DNA from: Gaetbulibacter sp. 4G1
Lineage (GTDB): Bacteria; Bacteroidota; Bacteroidia; Flavobacteriales; Flavobacteriaceae
NCBI RefSeq assembly: GCF_002741945.1
Contig: NZ_MDVN01000023.1
Span: 1-64,000 of the forward strand
Reading direction: 5' to 3'
Length of the DNA stretch: 64,000 bases
In this document: positions 25,832 to 34,189 of the stretch, one piece after another
How the letters are laid out: every line of letters begins with the position of its first letter
How positions within the stretch are numbered: the stretch's first letter is position 1
The notes under the pieces: generated by a model
What the model was told of the DNA's origin: nothing
The model's database searches: none
Seen by the model: only the letters and a program-made list of their open reading frames with translations
Made by a program: the position numbers and the translations under genes

Positions 25832-26953
25832 CTAAGAGAACATGTCTTTTACTTTTTCAAAAAATGATTTATCTGAACTTTCTGGTTTAGGAGAAAAGTG
25901 TTCATCATCTCTCATAGTCTCAAAAAATTCTTTCTGTTGTTTATTTAATGTCTTTGGTGTCCATACATTTACATGTACCAAAAGATCTCCTTTCCCGTAA
26001 CCGTTAATACTTGGTATTCCTTTTCCGCGTAAGCGTAAAATTTTGCCCGATTGTACTCCAGCCTCTACCTTTATTCGTACTTTGCCTGTAACAGTGTCAA
26101 TCTCTTTTGATGTACCTAAAACGGCATCAGGGTAACTTACATATAAATCGTAGTGTAAATTATCTCCTTCACGCTGTAATGTATCGTGATCTTCTTCTTC
26201 AATAGCAACTAATAAATCACCCGAAATACCATTTCCTGGAGCATCGTTTCCTTTTCCAGAAACTTTAAGTTGCATGCCATCTACAACACCTGCAGGTATT
26301 TTAATTGATACTGTTTCTTCAGCAACTTTTAGTCCTTGGGCGTCAGCATCAGCAGGTTTTTTATCAATAGTTTGCCCTGCACCACCGCAAACGTTACATG
26401 GCGCAGAGGTTTGCATTCTTCCTAAAATAGTATTTGTAATACGTGTAACCTGTCCACTTCCATTACATGTCGAGCAGGTTTTGTAAGTTGTTCCTGGAGC
26501 TTGAATTTTACGTTTTACTTTTATTTTTTTCTCTACACCATTGGCTATTTCCTCTAGCGTTAGTTTAACTCTTATACGTAAGTTACTGCCTTTAACTCTG
26601 CGCTGGCCACCGCCACCGCCAAAACCAGAAAATCCGCCACCACCAAAAGCACCACCAAAAATATCACCAAATTGACTGAATATGTCATCCATATTCATTC
26701 CGCCGCCGCCAAAACCGCCGCCGCCATTTTCAAAGGCTTGATGACCAAACTGATCGTAACGCGCTTTCTTGTCTCCATCACTCAACACTTCATATGCCTC
26801 AGCTGCTTCTTTAAACTTTGCTTCTGCGCCTTTATCATCTGGGTTCTTATCAGGATGAAATTCAATAGCTTTTTTACGGTAAGCCTTTTTTATTTCTGCA
26901 GCACTAGCACCTTTACTTACTCCTAATATTTCGTAATAATCTCTTTTAGCCAT
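25832..26953 (-). CDS. dnaJ: Chaperone DnaJ (Hsp40)
   Basis: A 373-residue co-chaperone that stimulates the DnaK ATPase and delivers unfolded clients. The J-domain is at 1-70 with HPD at 33-35. A very glycine-rich G/F region follows (about 75-120). The cysteine-rich part holds only two CxxCxGxG motifs (CSTCNGSG near 158 and CNVCGGAG near 185), where classic DnaJ has four. The C-terminal substrate-binding domains are complete ([33 protein letters not shown]). It is 9 bases downstream of grpE and co-transcribed. dnaK is not in the window. Confidence 0.96.
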   Translation of the reverse strand: MAKRDYYEILGVSKGASAAEIKKAYRKKAIEFHPDKNPDDKGAEAKFKEAAEAYEVLSDGDKKARYDQFGHQAFENGGGGFGGGGMNMDDIFSQFGDIFGGAFGGGGFSGFGGGGGQRRVKGSNLRIRVKLTLEEIANGVEKKIKVKRKIQAPGTTYKTCSTCNGSGQVTRITNTILGRMQTSAPCNVCGGAGQTIDKKPADADAQGLKVAEETVSIKIPAGVVDGMQLKVSGKGNDAPGNGISGDLLVAIEEEDHDTLQREGDNLHYDLYVSYPDAVLGTSKEIDTVTGKVRIKVEAGVQSGKILRLRGKGIPSINGYGKGDLLVHVNVWTPKTLNKQQKEFFETMRDDEHFSPKPESSDKSFFEKVKDMFS

Positions 26954-26962
26954 AATTTTGTT

Positions 26963-27499
26963 TTATTGCCCTATAACAACTTTAGGGAAACGTATTATTT
27001 TTTCACCTAGCTTATATCCTTTTTCAACTACATCAATAATTTTTCCTTTCAAATCGTCAGATGGCGCAGGTATTTGTGTAATAGCTTCATGGTTATCTGC
27101 ATTAAAATCATCTCCTTTTTTAATTGAAATTGCAGTTAGTCCCTTTTGCTCTAATGCTTTTACTAATTTTTGATAAATTAATAATACACCTTTACGTAAT
27201 TCTTCAGCCTCCTTATCTTCTTCAATGTGTGTTAAAGCACGTTCAAAATCATCAAGAACTGGCAATAAAGTTTTCATTACACCCTCTCCAGCTGTTGCAA
27301 ATAACTCGATACGCTCTTTAGAGGTACGTCTTTTGTAATTTTCAAACTCAGCAAACAAGCGTAAAAACTTATCCTTTTCTTGTTTTAACTCGTCTTGAAG
27401 TTTTTCTTCTATAGTTTGCTCTTCTACAACATCAACAGCTTCAGCTTTTTGGTCTTCAACTTGTTCTTTTTCTATATCTTTTATATTCTTTTTGCTCAT
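26963..27499 (-). CDS. grpE: Nucleotide exchange factor GrpE
   Basis: A 178-residue GrpE, the exchange factor that releases ADP from DnaK. It has an acidic, charged N-terminal tail (KNIKDIEKEQVEDQKAEAVD) and then the long dimerising coiled coil (LQDELKQEKDKFLRLFAEFENYKRRTSKER). A beta-rich head ends with VEKGYKLGEKIIRFPKVVIG. I prefer the ATG at 27499 to one at 27520 because typical starts begin MSKKN and the likely promoter leaves about a 30-base leader. It lies directly upstream of dnaJ in the same operon. Confidence 0.93.
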   Translation of the reverse strand: MSKKNIKDIEKEQVEDQKAEAVDVVEEQTIEEKLQDELKQEKDKFLRLFAEFENYKRRTSKERIELFATAGEGVMKTLLPVLDDFERALTHIEEDKEAEELRKGVLLIYQKLVKALEQKGLTAISIKKGDDFNADNHEAITQIPAPSDDLKGKIIDVVEKGYKLGEKIIRFPKVVIGQ

Positions 27500-27537
27500 C
27501 ACTAAATTTAATTTATGCAAGTACTAAAATGAGTTGG

Positions 27538-27570
27538 CAAAAGTACTGCCATTATTATTAAAATGTCAAA
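27538..27570 (-). promoter_or_regulatory. Candidate promoter of grpE-dnaJ
   Basis: On the minus strand TTTG (27570-27567) and TACTTTTG (27545-27538) are 21 bases apart, matching the Bacteroidetes -33/-7 consensus. The predicted start gives a leader of about 30 bases before the grpE ATG. No CIRCE-like inverted repeat was seen. Confidence 0.55.
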
Positions 27571-27657
27571 ATGTCACTAAAAAAATTTAATATTTTTTTT
27601 ACCCAAAAAAACAAACAATTGACTAATTTTACTGCTTAAACATTAAAAACAATAAAG

Positions 27658-28314
27658 ATGAAAAAAAGAATAGCCACAATATTTACTATTGCTGCTTTAG
27701 TAATAAGCGCAAACGGATGTAAAGACAAAGCAAAGGAAGCAAATACAAAAGAAGCAGAAACAGTTGCTACAGCTGAAACATCATCAGAAAAATATACAGC
27801 TAATATCGCAGAATCTACTATTGAGTGGAAAGGTTTTAAGCCAACAGGAACACATAACGGAACTATTAATATAGAAAATGGTGTATTTAACGTAACTGAT
27901 GGAAAAATTAATAGCGGTACATTTTTAATTGATATGAAATCTATTGAAGTTGCAGATATTCCGAAAGAAGACGAATATAACGGAAAACTTACTGGACACT
28001 TAAAAAGTGCTGATTTTTTTGATGTTGAAAAACACCCAAGCTCAGCTTTTGAAATCACTGGAATAAGTGAAGTTGATGGAAAAACGATGTTATCTGGAAA
28101 CTTAACACTTAAAGACGCTAAAAACAATGTAACTTTTCCTGTAACAGTTTCAAATACTGATGGCGCATTAATTTTAACTAGCGAAACATTTACTATAGAT
28201 CGTTCTAAATGGAATGTAAAATATGGCTCTAAATCGTTTTTTGATGATTTAGGCGATAAATTTATTAATGACGATATTGAATTAAAAATTACAGTTAAGG
28301 CTACAAAGTCTTAA
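27658..28314 (+). CDS. YceI-family putative lipoprotein
   Basis: A 218-residue exported protein of the YceI lipocalin-like family, known to bind isoprenoid-type lipids in the periplasm. It has an N-terminal hydrophobic segment ending ISANGCKDK, a plausible but imperfect lipobox with Cys20. A Thr/Glu-rich linker comes next. The YceI domain (about 40-218) includes STIEWKGFKP, GTFLIDMKSIEV, HLKSADFFDVEKHPSSAFEI and NLTLKDAKNNVTFPV. YceI proteins elsewhere are usually soluble, so lipid anchoring is an inference from the Cys. A terminator follows. Confidence 0.9.
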   Translation: MKKRIATIFTIAALVISANGCKDKAKEANTKEAETVATAETSSEKYTANIAESTIEWKGFKPTGTHNGTINIENGVFNVTDGKINSGTFLIDMKSIEVADIPKEDEYNGKLTGHLKSADFFDVEKHPSSAFEITGISEVDGKTMLSGNLTLKDAKNNVTFPVTVSNTDGALILTSETFTIDRSKWNVKYGSKSFFDDLGDKFINDDIELKITVKATKS

Positions 28315-28335
28315 ACTAAAAATTTTATTTTATTT

Positions 28336-28372
28336 AAAGCCACTTTGCGTATGTAAAGTGGCTTTTCTGTTT
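28336..28372 (+). terminator. Terminator after the YceI gene
   Basis: AAAGCCACTTT (28336-28346) pairs with AAAGTGGCTTT (28355-28365) around an 8-base loop, followed by a T-rich run. Confidence 0.85.
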
Positions 28373-28510
28373 TATATGAACACTTGACTTTGTCAGATAA
28401 AATATCGAAATTTGTTTAACGTTGCATATATATCAATTTTGCTGAACCTGTTTCAATATTAAACAGATTCATATACTAGAAAAACATTGTGTACAATTTA
28501 AACTAAGCTT

Positions 28511-28891
28511 ATGTTAAAAAAAATAATATTATTGGTACTTATTTCATTCGGAATTATTAGCTGTAAAAAAGATACTGATAAAAAAATAGCTAAAACTAAT
28601 ATAGAAAAATTTCTAGCAATGAATATAAATTCTCCAAACTATTACGAGTTAATTGACATGACTGATTTAGTTACTTTGTCTGAAAAGGAGTATTATAGTT
28701 TTATGAAAGCTAGTGATGAAAAAACATCTCAAGATATTTACGAAATGGTATTGAAAGACTCTGAAAAAAAAACAATTGTAACTGAAGTTAACATGAGAAT
28801 TAAAAATAAGTTTAATTCTTCAGAAAAACTTATAACTCTAAGGGTAGCTTTAAGCGACAGTTTAACAGTAGAAAATCTTAGTAAGAAATAA
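28511..28891 (+). CDS. Small putative lipoprotein of unknown function
   Basis: I do not recognise a family. The protein has 126 residues. It starts with a lipoprotein signal (MLKKIILLVLISFGIISCKK) whose GIISC box predicts lipidation at Cys18. Lysines follow the Cys, so the acidic lipoprotein export signal used for surface display in some Bacteroidetes is absent, and a periplasm-facing position is more likely. The rest is charged, with predicted helix then strand. It stands alone between the YceI gene and the YdeI-like gene. Confidence 0.7.
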   Translation: MLKKIILLVLISFGIISCKKDTDKKIAKTNIEKFLAMNINSPNYYELIDMTDLVTLSEKEYYSFMKASDEKTSQDIYEMVLKDSEKKTIVTEVNMRIKNKFNSSEKLITLRVALSDSLTVENLSKK

Positions 28892-29037
28892 AAAATGTTT
28901 AGAACACCGTATAAAAATAATGCGGTAATTATTACTTAATCAAAGGCTAGCGCCTTTATATTAACTTCTAAATCCTCGCACACAAAACCGCTACTTTTCA
29001 TATACAAACACGTTAAGCTAACCTTCAAAAATTAACA

Positions 29038-29631
29038 ATGAAAAAAATATACTCCGTTGAAGAATACATTGAAGAGAATATTCATTTTGGGGAAGCCTTA
29101 AGTATTTTAAGAAATATTATAAACACTACCGAGCTTGAAGAAACCGTAAAATGGAACGCTCCTGTTTATACCCTAAACAATAAAAATGTAATTGGTTTAG
29201 GTGCATTTAAAAAGCATTTTGGTATTTGGTTTTTTAATGGTGTGTTTTTAGAAGACAAACAAAATCTGTTAGTAAACGCTCAAGAAGAAAAAACAAAAGC
29301 ACTACGGCAAATGCGTTTTGAATCGGTTAAGGAGATTGATAAAAACATTGTTTTAGCATATGTTAAAGAAGCGATAGAGAACCAAAAATTAGGTAAAGAA
29401 GTAAAACCAGACCGAAGCAAAAAAGAAACTATTATACCACAAGAATTAAAAGCAATTTTAGCGAGCGAGTTAAAAACTAGTTTTGAAAGTTTATCGGCTT
29501 ACAAGCAACGAGAATATTGCGAATATATTAGTTCGGCAAAAAGAGAAGCCACAAAGCAAACCCGTTTAGAAAAAATTAAACCCATGATTCTACGAGGTGT
29601 TGGCTTAAACGATAAATACAAGAATTGTTAA
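29038..29631 (+). CDS. YdeI/OmpD-associated family protein (DUF1801 + OmdA)
   Basis: A 197-residue cytoplasmic protein with two parts. The N-terminal DUF1801-type domain (about 1-120) has VKWNAPVYTL and a GLGAFKKHFGIWFFNG segment. The C-terminal bacteriocin-protection/OmdA helix bundle (about 135-195) has LSAYKQREYCEYISSAKREATK. Proteins of this architecture are widespread in Bacteroidetes. A role in resistance to antimicrobial peptides was proposed for enterobacterial YdeI, but it is not established here. It is convergent with yajC, with a shared terminator between them. Confidence 0.85.
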   Translation: MKKIYSVEEYIEENIHFGEALSILRNIINTTELEETVKWNAPVYTLNNKNVIGLGAFKKHFGIWFFNGVFLEDKQNLLVNAQEEKTKALRQMRFESVKEIDKNIVLAYVKEAIENQKLGKEVKPDRSKKETIIPQELKAILASELKTSFESLSAYKQREYCEYISSAKREATKQTRLEKIKPMILRGVGLNDKYKNC

Positions 29632-29633
29632 AT

Positions 29634-29665
29634 AAAAAAGCTTCCAAAAAATTGGAAGCTTTTTT
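29634..29665. terminator. Bidirectional terminator between YdeI-like gene and yajC
   Basis: AAAAAAGCTTCCAA (29634-29647) pairs with TTGGAAGCTTTTTT (29652-29665) around a 4-base loop. The A-run and T-run on either side serve both converging genes. Confidence 0.9.
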
Positions 29666-29686
29666 ATATCTTAAAAGTAGCAATAC

Positions 29687-29977
29687 TTACTTAGCTTTTA
29701 CTGGTGCGTTTATTTTACTACTCATCTCCATAGAAATGGCAGAACGTTCAAACTTTACTTTACCAGACATAGTTTCAATAACGCAACTACCATCTTTATC
29801 GTTAAGTTCTAAAACTTTACCATGCATTCCACTTTTTGTAACTACTTTATCGCCTCGTTTTAATTCGGCTGCAAACTTTTTTTCTTTTTTGGCACGTTTC
29901 ATTTGTGGTGCAATCATAAAAAAATAGATGACTACAAACATTAATACAAAAGGCATAAATTGGCCTAAATCTCCCAT
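29687..29977 (-). CDS. yajC: Preprotein translocase accessory subunit YajC
   Basis: A 96-residue inner-membrane protein associated with SecDF and the Sec translocon. It has one N-terminal membrane helix (about 5-24, FMPFVLMFVVIYFFMIAPQM), which ends in the family motif, followed by a basic KRAKKEKKF stretch. The cytoplasmic domain contains LKRGDKVVTKSGMHGKV. The length is typical. It is the last gene of the nusB / DUF1573 / yajC group, 12 bases downstream of the DUF1573 gene. Confidence 0.95.
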   Translation of the reverse strand: MGDLGQFMPFVLMFVVIYFFMIAPQMKRAKKEKKFAAELKRGDKVVTKSGMHGKVLELNDKDGSCVIETMSGKVKFERSAISMEMSSKINAPVKAK

Positions 29978-29989
29978 TATAGTTGTTTT

Positions 29990-30544
29990 TTAGTTATGGT
30001 TATGTCCTTCGTGACCTGGCTGTGTACTGGTTTTTTTAACAGCTGAATTAACTGTTGGTATAGTTGCAGGTTTATTGACAGTAGCAGGTGCATTAGGGTC
30101 TGGCTTTACAAATGCTGTAATCTTTACAGTTTCTGAACCTTTTTCTGTATTTGCTGTTACTGTTATTGTTTTTGTTATTTTATTTTGTCCACTACCATTA
30201 AATTTTACAGTAAACTTTCCAGATTCTCCTGCTGCCAATGGCTCTCTACTCCAATCTTTAGGAATTGTACAGCCACAAGAACTTTTAATATCTGTAATAA
30301 CTAAAGGAGCTTCGCCAGTGTTTTTGTAATTAAATACAGTTTCCACTTGAGTTTTAGCTTCTATTTCACCAAAGTCGTACTCTCTTTTATCAAATTCTAA
30401 TTTTGGGAACTTTGAAGATACTGCATCTCTTTTTGCAGCAGCAGCTAAATTACTCTCTTCTATTTTCTTTGCTGCGCTTTCTTCTTTACATGATGTAAAT
30501 GCAATTAAGCATAGCGTGCTTAATCCTAATATTACTTTTTTCAT
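29990..30544 (-). CDS. DUF1573 domain lipoprotein
   Basis: A 184-residue putative lipoprotein. From the ATG at 30544 it begins MKKVILGLSTLCLIAFTSC, with a lipobox and Cys19; the ATG at 30562 would add six residues and is less likely. Residues 50-160 form the DUF1573 Ig-like domain, with FDFGEIEAKTQVE-like strands and the conserved SSCGCTIPKDW, whose cysteines are typical. A Pro/Ala-rich tail ends in a histidine-rich HEGHNHN. DUF1573 proteins are abundant in Bacteroidetes but of unknown function. It lies between nusB and yajC. Confidence 0.85.
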   Translation of the reverse strand: MKKVILGLSTLCLIAFTSCKEESAAKKIEESNLAAAAKRDAVSSKFPKLEFDKREYDFGEIEAKTQVETVFNYKNTGEAPLVITDIKSSCGCTIPKDWSREPLAAGESGKFTVKFNGSGQNKITKTITVTANTEKGSETVKITAFVKPDPNAPATVNKPATIPTVNSAVKKTSTQPGHEGHNHN

Positions 30545-30626
30545 TTTAAATGTTTTTATCATTCGGGATGTAAAAATAGCAATTATTTAATCGATTAAAA
30601 ACTTTTATTATTCTCTTAACAGATAA

Positions 30627-31571
30627 TTACATTAAGCCACGGCCAATTTTGTTTAATTTTCCATCAGCTGTATATTCTTTTACCAGCTTGTCTAAAATAC
30701 CATTTATAAAAATGCTACTCTTTGGAGTTGAGTACTCTTTAGCTATTTCTAAATATTCGTTAATGGTAACTTTTACAGGTATTGAAGTAAAATGTTGCAG
30801 TTCGCAAATTGCCATTTGAAGCAACACATAATCTATGCTAGCTATTCGTTCAGCATCCCAATTTTGTGTTTTAAGTTCAATTTCTTTATTTATTACTGTT
30901 TTATTCAACAGTGTCTTTTTAAACAAGTCAATAGCAAATTGTTTATCCTCAATATCTTTATATAAATTAGGTGTAAAATAGTTTTCGCTAGAAGTTATTT
31001 TAACCTTTCTCAACAGCTTTAAAATAGTAGTGTTAACAGTAGGAAGATCATCTAACCAGGTTAGGTTTTTATCTTCCATATAATCGTATAGCTTCTCGTT
31101 TGGTGCAATAATCTCTTTAAAAATATCAACTATAAACTCTTTATCTTCTTTAAAGTCTGACACTTTAGTTTGCATATAATCTTTATACAAATCACTAGAA
31201 ATAATAGCTTTAAAAATAACATCAACGTACTCGTTATCTAACTCCCAATTGGTAATCTTATAAGTTTCGAACTGGTTTTTTAATTGTAGGTTATTTTTAA
31301 GAATTTGCAACACTTGATTGTTAACAAATTTCCTGTTAGGATCTTTGTCTTCTTTTGTCGCTAAATGTTTGTTTTGCTTTTTTTGTAAGTTGCTTTCGGC
31401 TCTTTTTTGTACTTCAAGTAGTAAAGCCATCAATAAAAGGTACAAGTTGTACATATTATCTATACTAAACATTAAAAACTTCTGATCTTTACTAAAATCA
31501 TCACTCTCTCCGCCTTTAAACGCATACATAGTTTGCATTACTTTTATACGAATGTGTCTTCTGTTTAGCAT
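30627..31571 (-). CDS. nusB: Transcription antitermination protein NusB (extended)
   Basis: A 314-residue NusB. The canonical protein of about 140 residues binds boxA RNA with NusE and supports rRNA antitermination. The start MLNRRHIRIKVMQTMYAFK is typical of Bacteroidetes NusB. The recognisable helical NusB core lies in the C-terminal part (about 190-305), with NWDAERIASIDYVLLQMAIC and VTINEYLEIAKEYSTPKSSIFINGILD. The intervening 150 or so residues are a lineage-specific insertion. A second ATG at 31574 differs by one residue. It is probably the first gene of an operon with DUF1573 and yajC. Confidence 0.93.
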   Translation of the reverse strand: MLNRRHIRIKVMQTMYAFKGGESDDFSKDQKFLMFSIDNMYNLYLLLMALLLEVQKRAESNLQKKQNKHLATKEDKDPNRKFVNNQVLQILKNNLQLKNQFETYKITNWELDNEYVDVIFKAIISSDLYKDYMQTKVSDFKEDKEFIVDIFKEIIAPNEKLYDYMEDKNLTWLDDLPTVNTTILKLLRKVKITSSENYFTPNLYKDIEDKQFAIDLFKKTLLNKTVINKEIELKTQNWDAERIASIDYVLLQMAICELQHFTSIPVKVTINEYLEIAKEYSTPKSSIFINGILDKLVKEYTADGKLNKIGRGLM

Positions 31572-31623
31572 CATTACAAAGAACTTTAAATTAAATCGAA
31601 AATTATTGATTTGTTTCGTGCTG

Positions 31624-31631
31624 CAAAAATA
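31624..31631 (-). promoter_or_regulatory. Candidate -7 box of nusB
   Basis: The minus strand reads TATTTTTG, an exact TAnnTTTG match, about 50 bases upstream of nusB. No clear -33 partner was seen. Confidence 0.35.
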
Positions 31632-31743
31632 ATACTATTTTAAAATAAATGCTTCATATTATAAACTAATTATTGCAATAATATTTAGGCTATATTTAAC
31701 AATTGGAAGTTTAAAGTAAGCCCTACTAATAGTTTTAATCTAT

Positions 31744-31770
31744 TATCTTTGCTTCTTCAAATTATATTTG
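31744..31770 (+). promoter_or_regulatory. Two candidate -7 boxes upstream of the ABC exporter gene
   Basis: TATCTTTG (31744-31751) and TATATTTG (31763-31770) both match TAnnTTTG. Neither has a clear TTTG at the expected distance. They would give leaders of roughly 30-50 bases. Confidence 0.35.
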
Positions 31771-31805
31771 CATTCTCATACATTAAAGCAATCATAAATT
31801 TATAA

Positions 31806-33569
31806 ATGAAGGAACTTCAGCATTTAAATAAATACTTTCTAAAATACAAAGCACATCTTATTATTGGTACAATAATTACTATAGTAGCCAGAGTATTTTT
31901 GCTTTATACACCACGATATGTAAAAAAAATATTTGTTGTTGTTGAAAATGCACTAGAAGGAAAAATTACCAAAGACGTTTTTAAAGCAGAGTTATCCGAA
32001 GCCATTCTTTACATAATTGGTGCTGCATTAATTGGAGCCATACTTACTTTTTTTATGCGTCAAACCATAATAAATGTATCACGTTATATAGAGTTCGATT
32101 TAAAAAATGAAATATACGGTCAGTATCAAAAGCTTTCATTGAACTTTTACAAAAAAAATAGAACAGGCGATTTAATGAATAGAATAAGTGAAGATGTTGG
32201 TCGTGTGCGCATGTATGCTGGCCCTGCGTTAATGTATAGTATTAATACGATTACACTCTTTGTAATTGTATTAATTTATATGTTTAATGCGGCACCAAAA
32301 CTAGCTCTTTTCACTATTGCTCCGCTACCAATACTCTCTGTTGCTATATATAAGTTGAGTAGAGAAATACACAAACGTAGCACTATAGTGCAGCAATATT
32401 TATCGAAGCTATCAACATATACTCAGGAATCTTTTAGTGGTATTTCGGTTATAAAAGCTTATGGAATAGAACCTCTAACAGCTACAAATTTTAAAGCGCT
32501 TTCGGCAAGTAGTAAAGAGAAACAAATTAATTTAACAAAAGTACAGGCCTTATTTTTTCCTATGATGATTTTACTTATCGGCACCAGTAATTTGTTGGTA
32601 ATTTATATAGGTGGAATGCAATATATAAATGGCGAAATTGAAAGTTTAGGTACAATTGCAGAGTTTATTATTTATGTAAACATGCTTACATGGCCTGTAG
32701 CAACTGTAGGTTGGGTAACTTCTATTGTACAACAAGCCGAAGCATCTCAAAAACGAATTAATGAATTTTTAAAGATTGAACCCGAAATAAAAAACACAAA
32801 TAGTAATCGTACAGAAATCACAGGAGATATTACTTTCAACAATGTATCTTTTATTTATGATGACACTAATATTCAAGCTTTAAAGAATGTAAGTTTTAAT
32901 ATTAAGGAAGGCGAAACACTTGCTATTTTAGGCAAAACAGGATCTGGAAAATCGACTGTTTTGGATTTAATTGGTAGACTTTACGATATCGATTCTGGTT
33001 CAATAATCATAAGCAATACTGAAATAAACCTCCTTAACCTTAATGATTTAAGAAACAGTATTGGGTATGTCCCTCAAGATGCCTTTTTGTTTTCAGATTC
33101 TATAAAAAACAATATAAAGTTTGGCAAAGAAGATGCTACAGAAGATGATGTTATTAATGCTGCTAAAAATGCACAAGTGCATAAAAACATTATAAAATTT
33201 AATGAAGGTTACGATACTGTTTTAGGTGAACGCGGGATTACACTTTCTGGAGGACAAAAGCAGCGTGTATCAATAGCACGAGCCATTATCAAATCTCCAA
33301 AAATCTTATTATTTGATGATTGCTTATCTGCCGTTGATACTGAAACTGAAGAGAAAATTTTAAAAAGCTTAAATAAATTATCTAAAGGAAAAACAACAGT
33401 TATTGTAAGCCATAGAGTCTCTTCTGTAAAAAATGCTGATAAAATTATTGTTTTAGAAGATGGTGAAATTGTTCAAAAAGGAAAGCATGAATCGCTAATT
33501 AATGTTGAAGGTTACTACAAAGATTTATATTTAAAACAATTAAGCGAAACTGATTCAAAGCAAGAGTAA
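31806..33569 (+). CDS. ABC exporter, fused permease and ATPase
   Basis: A 587-residue half-transporter that works as a dimer in the inner membrane, of the MsbA/MdlB-like multidrug and lipid exporter type. The membrane domain (about 1-310) has six helices. The ATPase domain (about 340-580) has Walker A GKTGSGKST, Q-loop GYVPQDAFLF, signature LSGGQKQRVSIARA, Walker B ILLFDDCLSAVD and H-loop VSHRVSS. Walker B ends in D instead of the usual E (FDDCLSAVD), a variant that can mark a non-canonical catalytic site. The substrate is unknown. It is divergent from nusB. Confidence 0.92.
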   Translation: MKELQHLNKYFLKYKAHLIIGTIITIVARVFLLYTPRYVKKIFVVVENALEGKITKDVFKAELSEAILYIIGAALIGAILTFFMRQTIINVSRYIEFDLKNEIYGQYQKLSLNFYKKNRTGDLMNRISEDVGRVRMYAGPALMYSINTITLFVIVLIYMFNAAPKLALFTIAPLPILSVAIYKLSREIHKRSTIVQQYLSKLSTYTQESFSGISVIKAYGIEPLTATNFKALSASSKEKQINLTKVQALFFPMMILLIGTSNLLVIYIGGMQYINGEIESLGTIAEFIIYVNMLTWPVATVGWVTSIVQQAEASQKRINEFLKIEPEIKNTNSNRTEITGDITFNNVSFIYDDTNIQALKNVSFNIKEGETLAILGKTGSGKSTVLDLIGRLYDIDSGSIIISNTEINLLNLNDLRNSIGYVPQDAFLFSDSIKNNIKFGKEDATEDDVINAAKNAQVHKNIIKFNEGYDTVLGERGITLSGGQKQRVSIARAIIKSPKILLFDDCLSAVDTETEEKILKSLNKLSKGKTTVIVSHRVSSVKNADKIIVLEDGEIVQKGKHESLINVEGYYKDLYLKQLSETDSKQE

Positions 33570-33657
33570 ACTATCTGAATTTTAAATAGATACATCATTT
33601 TATCATTCAATTAAATGCAACAAATAATTACTTATCAAAAAGAAAACGTAATATTTG

Positions 33658-33686
33658 TTGGTTAATATGCTATTTTTTTAGATTTT
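33658..33686 (+). promoter_or_regulatory. Weak candidate promoter of the PUR-family gene
   Basis: TTG at 33658-33660 and TAGATTTT at 33679-33686 are 18 bases apart. The -7 element lacks the final G of the consensus. Confidence 0.25.
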
Positions 33687-33727
33687 TGATACAAATAATA
33701 GACAATCCAACAAATTTCTATACAACT

Positions 33728-34111
33728 ATGAACAATAATGATATGATGGAGAAAGAGGAGATTTTTTCAAAAGTGCTAAGAGCTGGGAGACGAACATATT
33801 TTTTTGATGTAAGGGCTACAAAAGCAGAAGACTACTATCTTACGATTACCGAGAGTAAAAAGTTTACTAATGATGATGGATCTTATCATTATAAGAAGCA
33901 TAAAATATATATTTACAAAGAAGACTTTGCTGAGTTTAAAGATATTTTAGCTGAAATGACTGATTATATTATTAAAGAAAAAGGTGATGAAGTGATTAGC
34001 GAGCGTCATCAAAAAGATTTCAAAAAAGAATATAATAATCAACCACGAGTTACAGAGGACGAATTAAAAACTCCTGAAAGCTTTACAGATATAGACTTTG
34101 ACGATATATAG
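33728..34111 (+). CDS. PUR-family DNA/RNA-binding protein (DUF3276)
   Basis: A 127-residue cytoplasmic protein of the bacterial PUR-alpha-like family, DUF3276. It contains EIFSKVLRAGRRTYFFDVRA and YYLTITESKKF, then KHKIYIYKEDFAEF, and an acidic tail. PUR domains bind single-stranded nucleic acid as dimers; the bacterial protein in Borrelia binds DNA and RNA. The role in flavobacteria is not defined. I chose the ATG at 33728, since a TTG at 33686 would add 14 residues that do not look like the family. It is followed by a clear terminator. Confidence 0.85.
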   Translation: MNNNDMMEKEEIFSKVLRAGRRTYFFDVRATKAEDYYLTITESKKFTNDDGSYHYKKHKIYIYKEDFAEFKDILAEMTDYIIKEKGDEVISERHQKDFKKEYNNQPRVTEDELKTPESFTDIDFDDI

Positions 34112-34131
34112 AGCGTCATTTTAAAATTAAC

Positions 34132-34164
34132 AAAAACCGTTATACCAAGTGTAACGGTTTTTTT
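34132..34164 (+). terminator. Terminator after the PUR-family gene
   Basis: AAAAACCGTTA (34132-34142) pairs with TAACGGTTTTT (34152-34162) around a 9-base loop, followed by more T residues. Confidence 0.88.
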
Positions 34165-34189
34165 ATATTTATAACCTAACTAACTCATA

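Noticed and set aside
27571..27657. Promoter of the YceI gene at TAATTTTA
   Set aside because: It lacks the final G and a -33 partner, so support is too weak.
27636..28127. Minus-strand 163-residue ORF
   Set aside because: It is antisense to the clear YceI gene and is a low-complexity mirror of it.
29625..29927. Plus-strand ORF over yajC
   Set aside because: It is antisense to yajC, which has its own conserved sequence and context.
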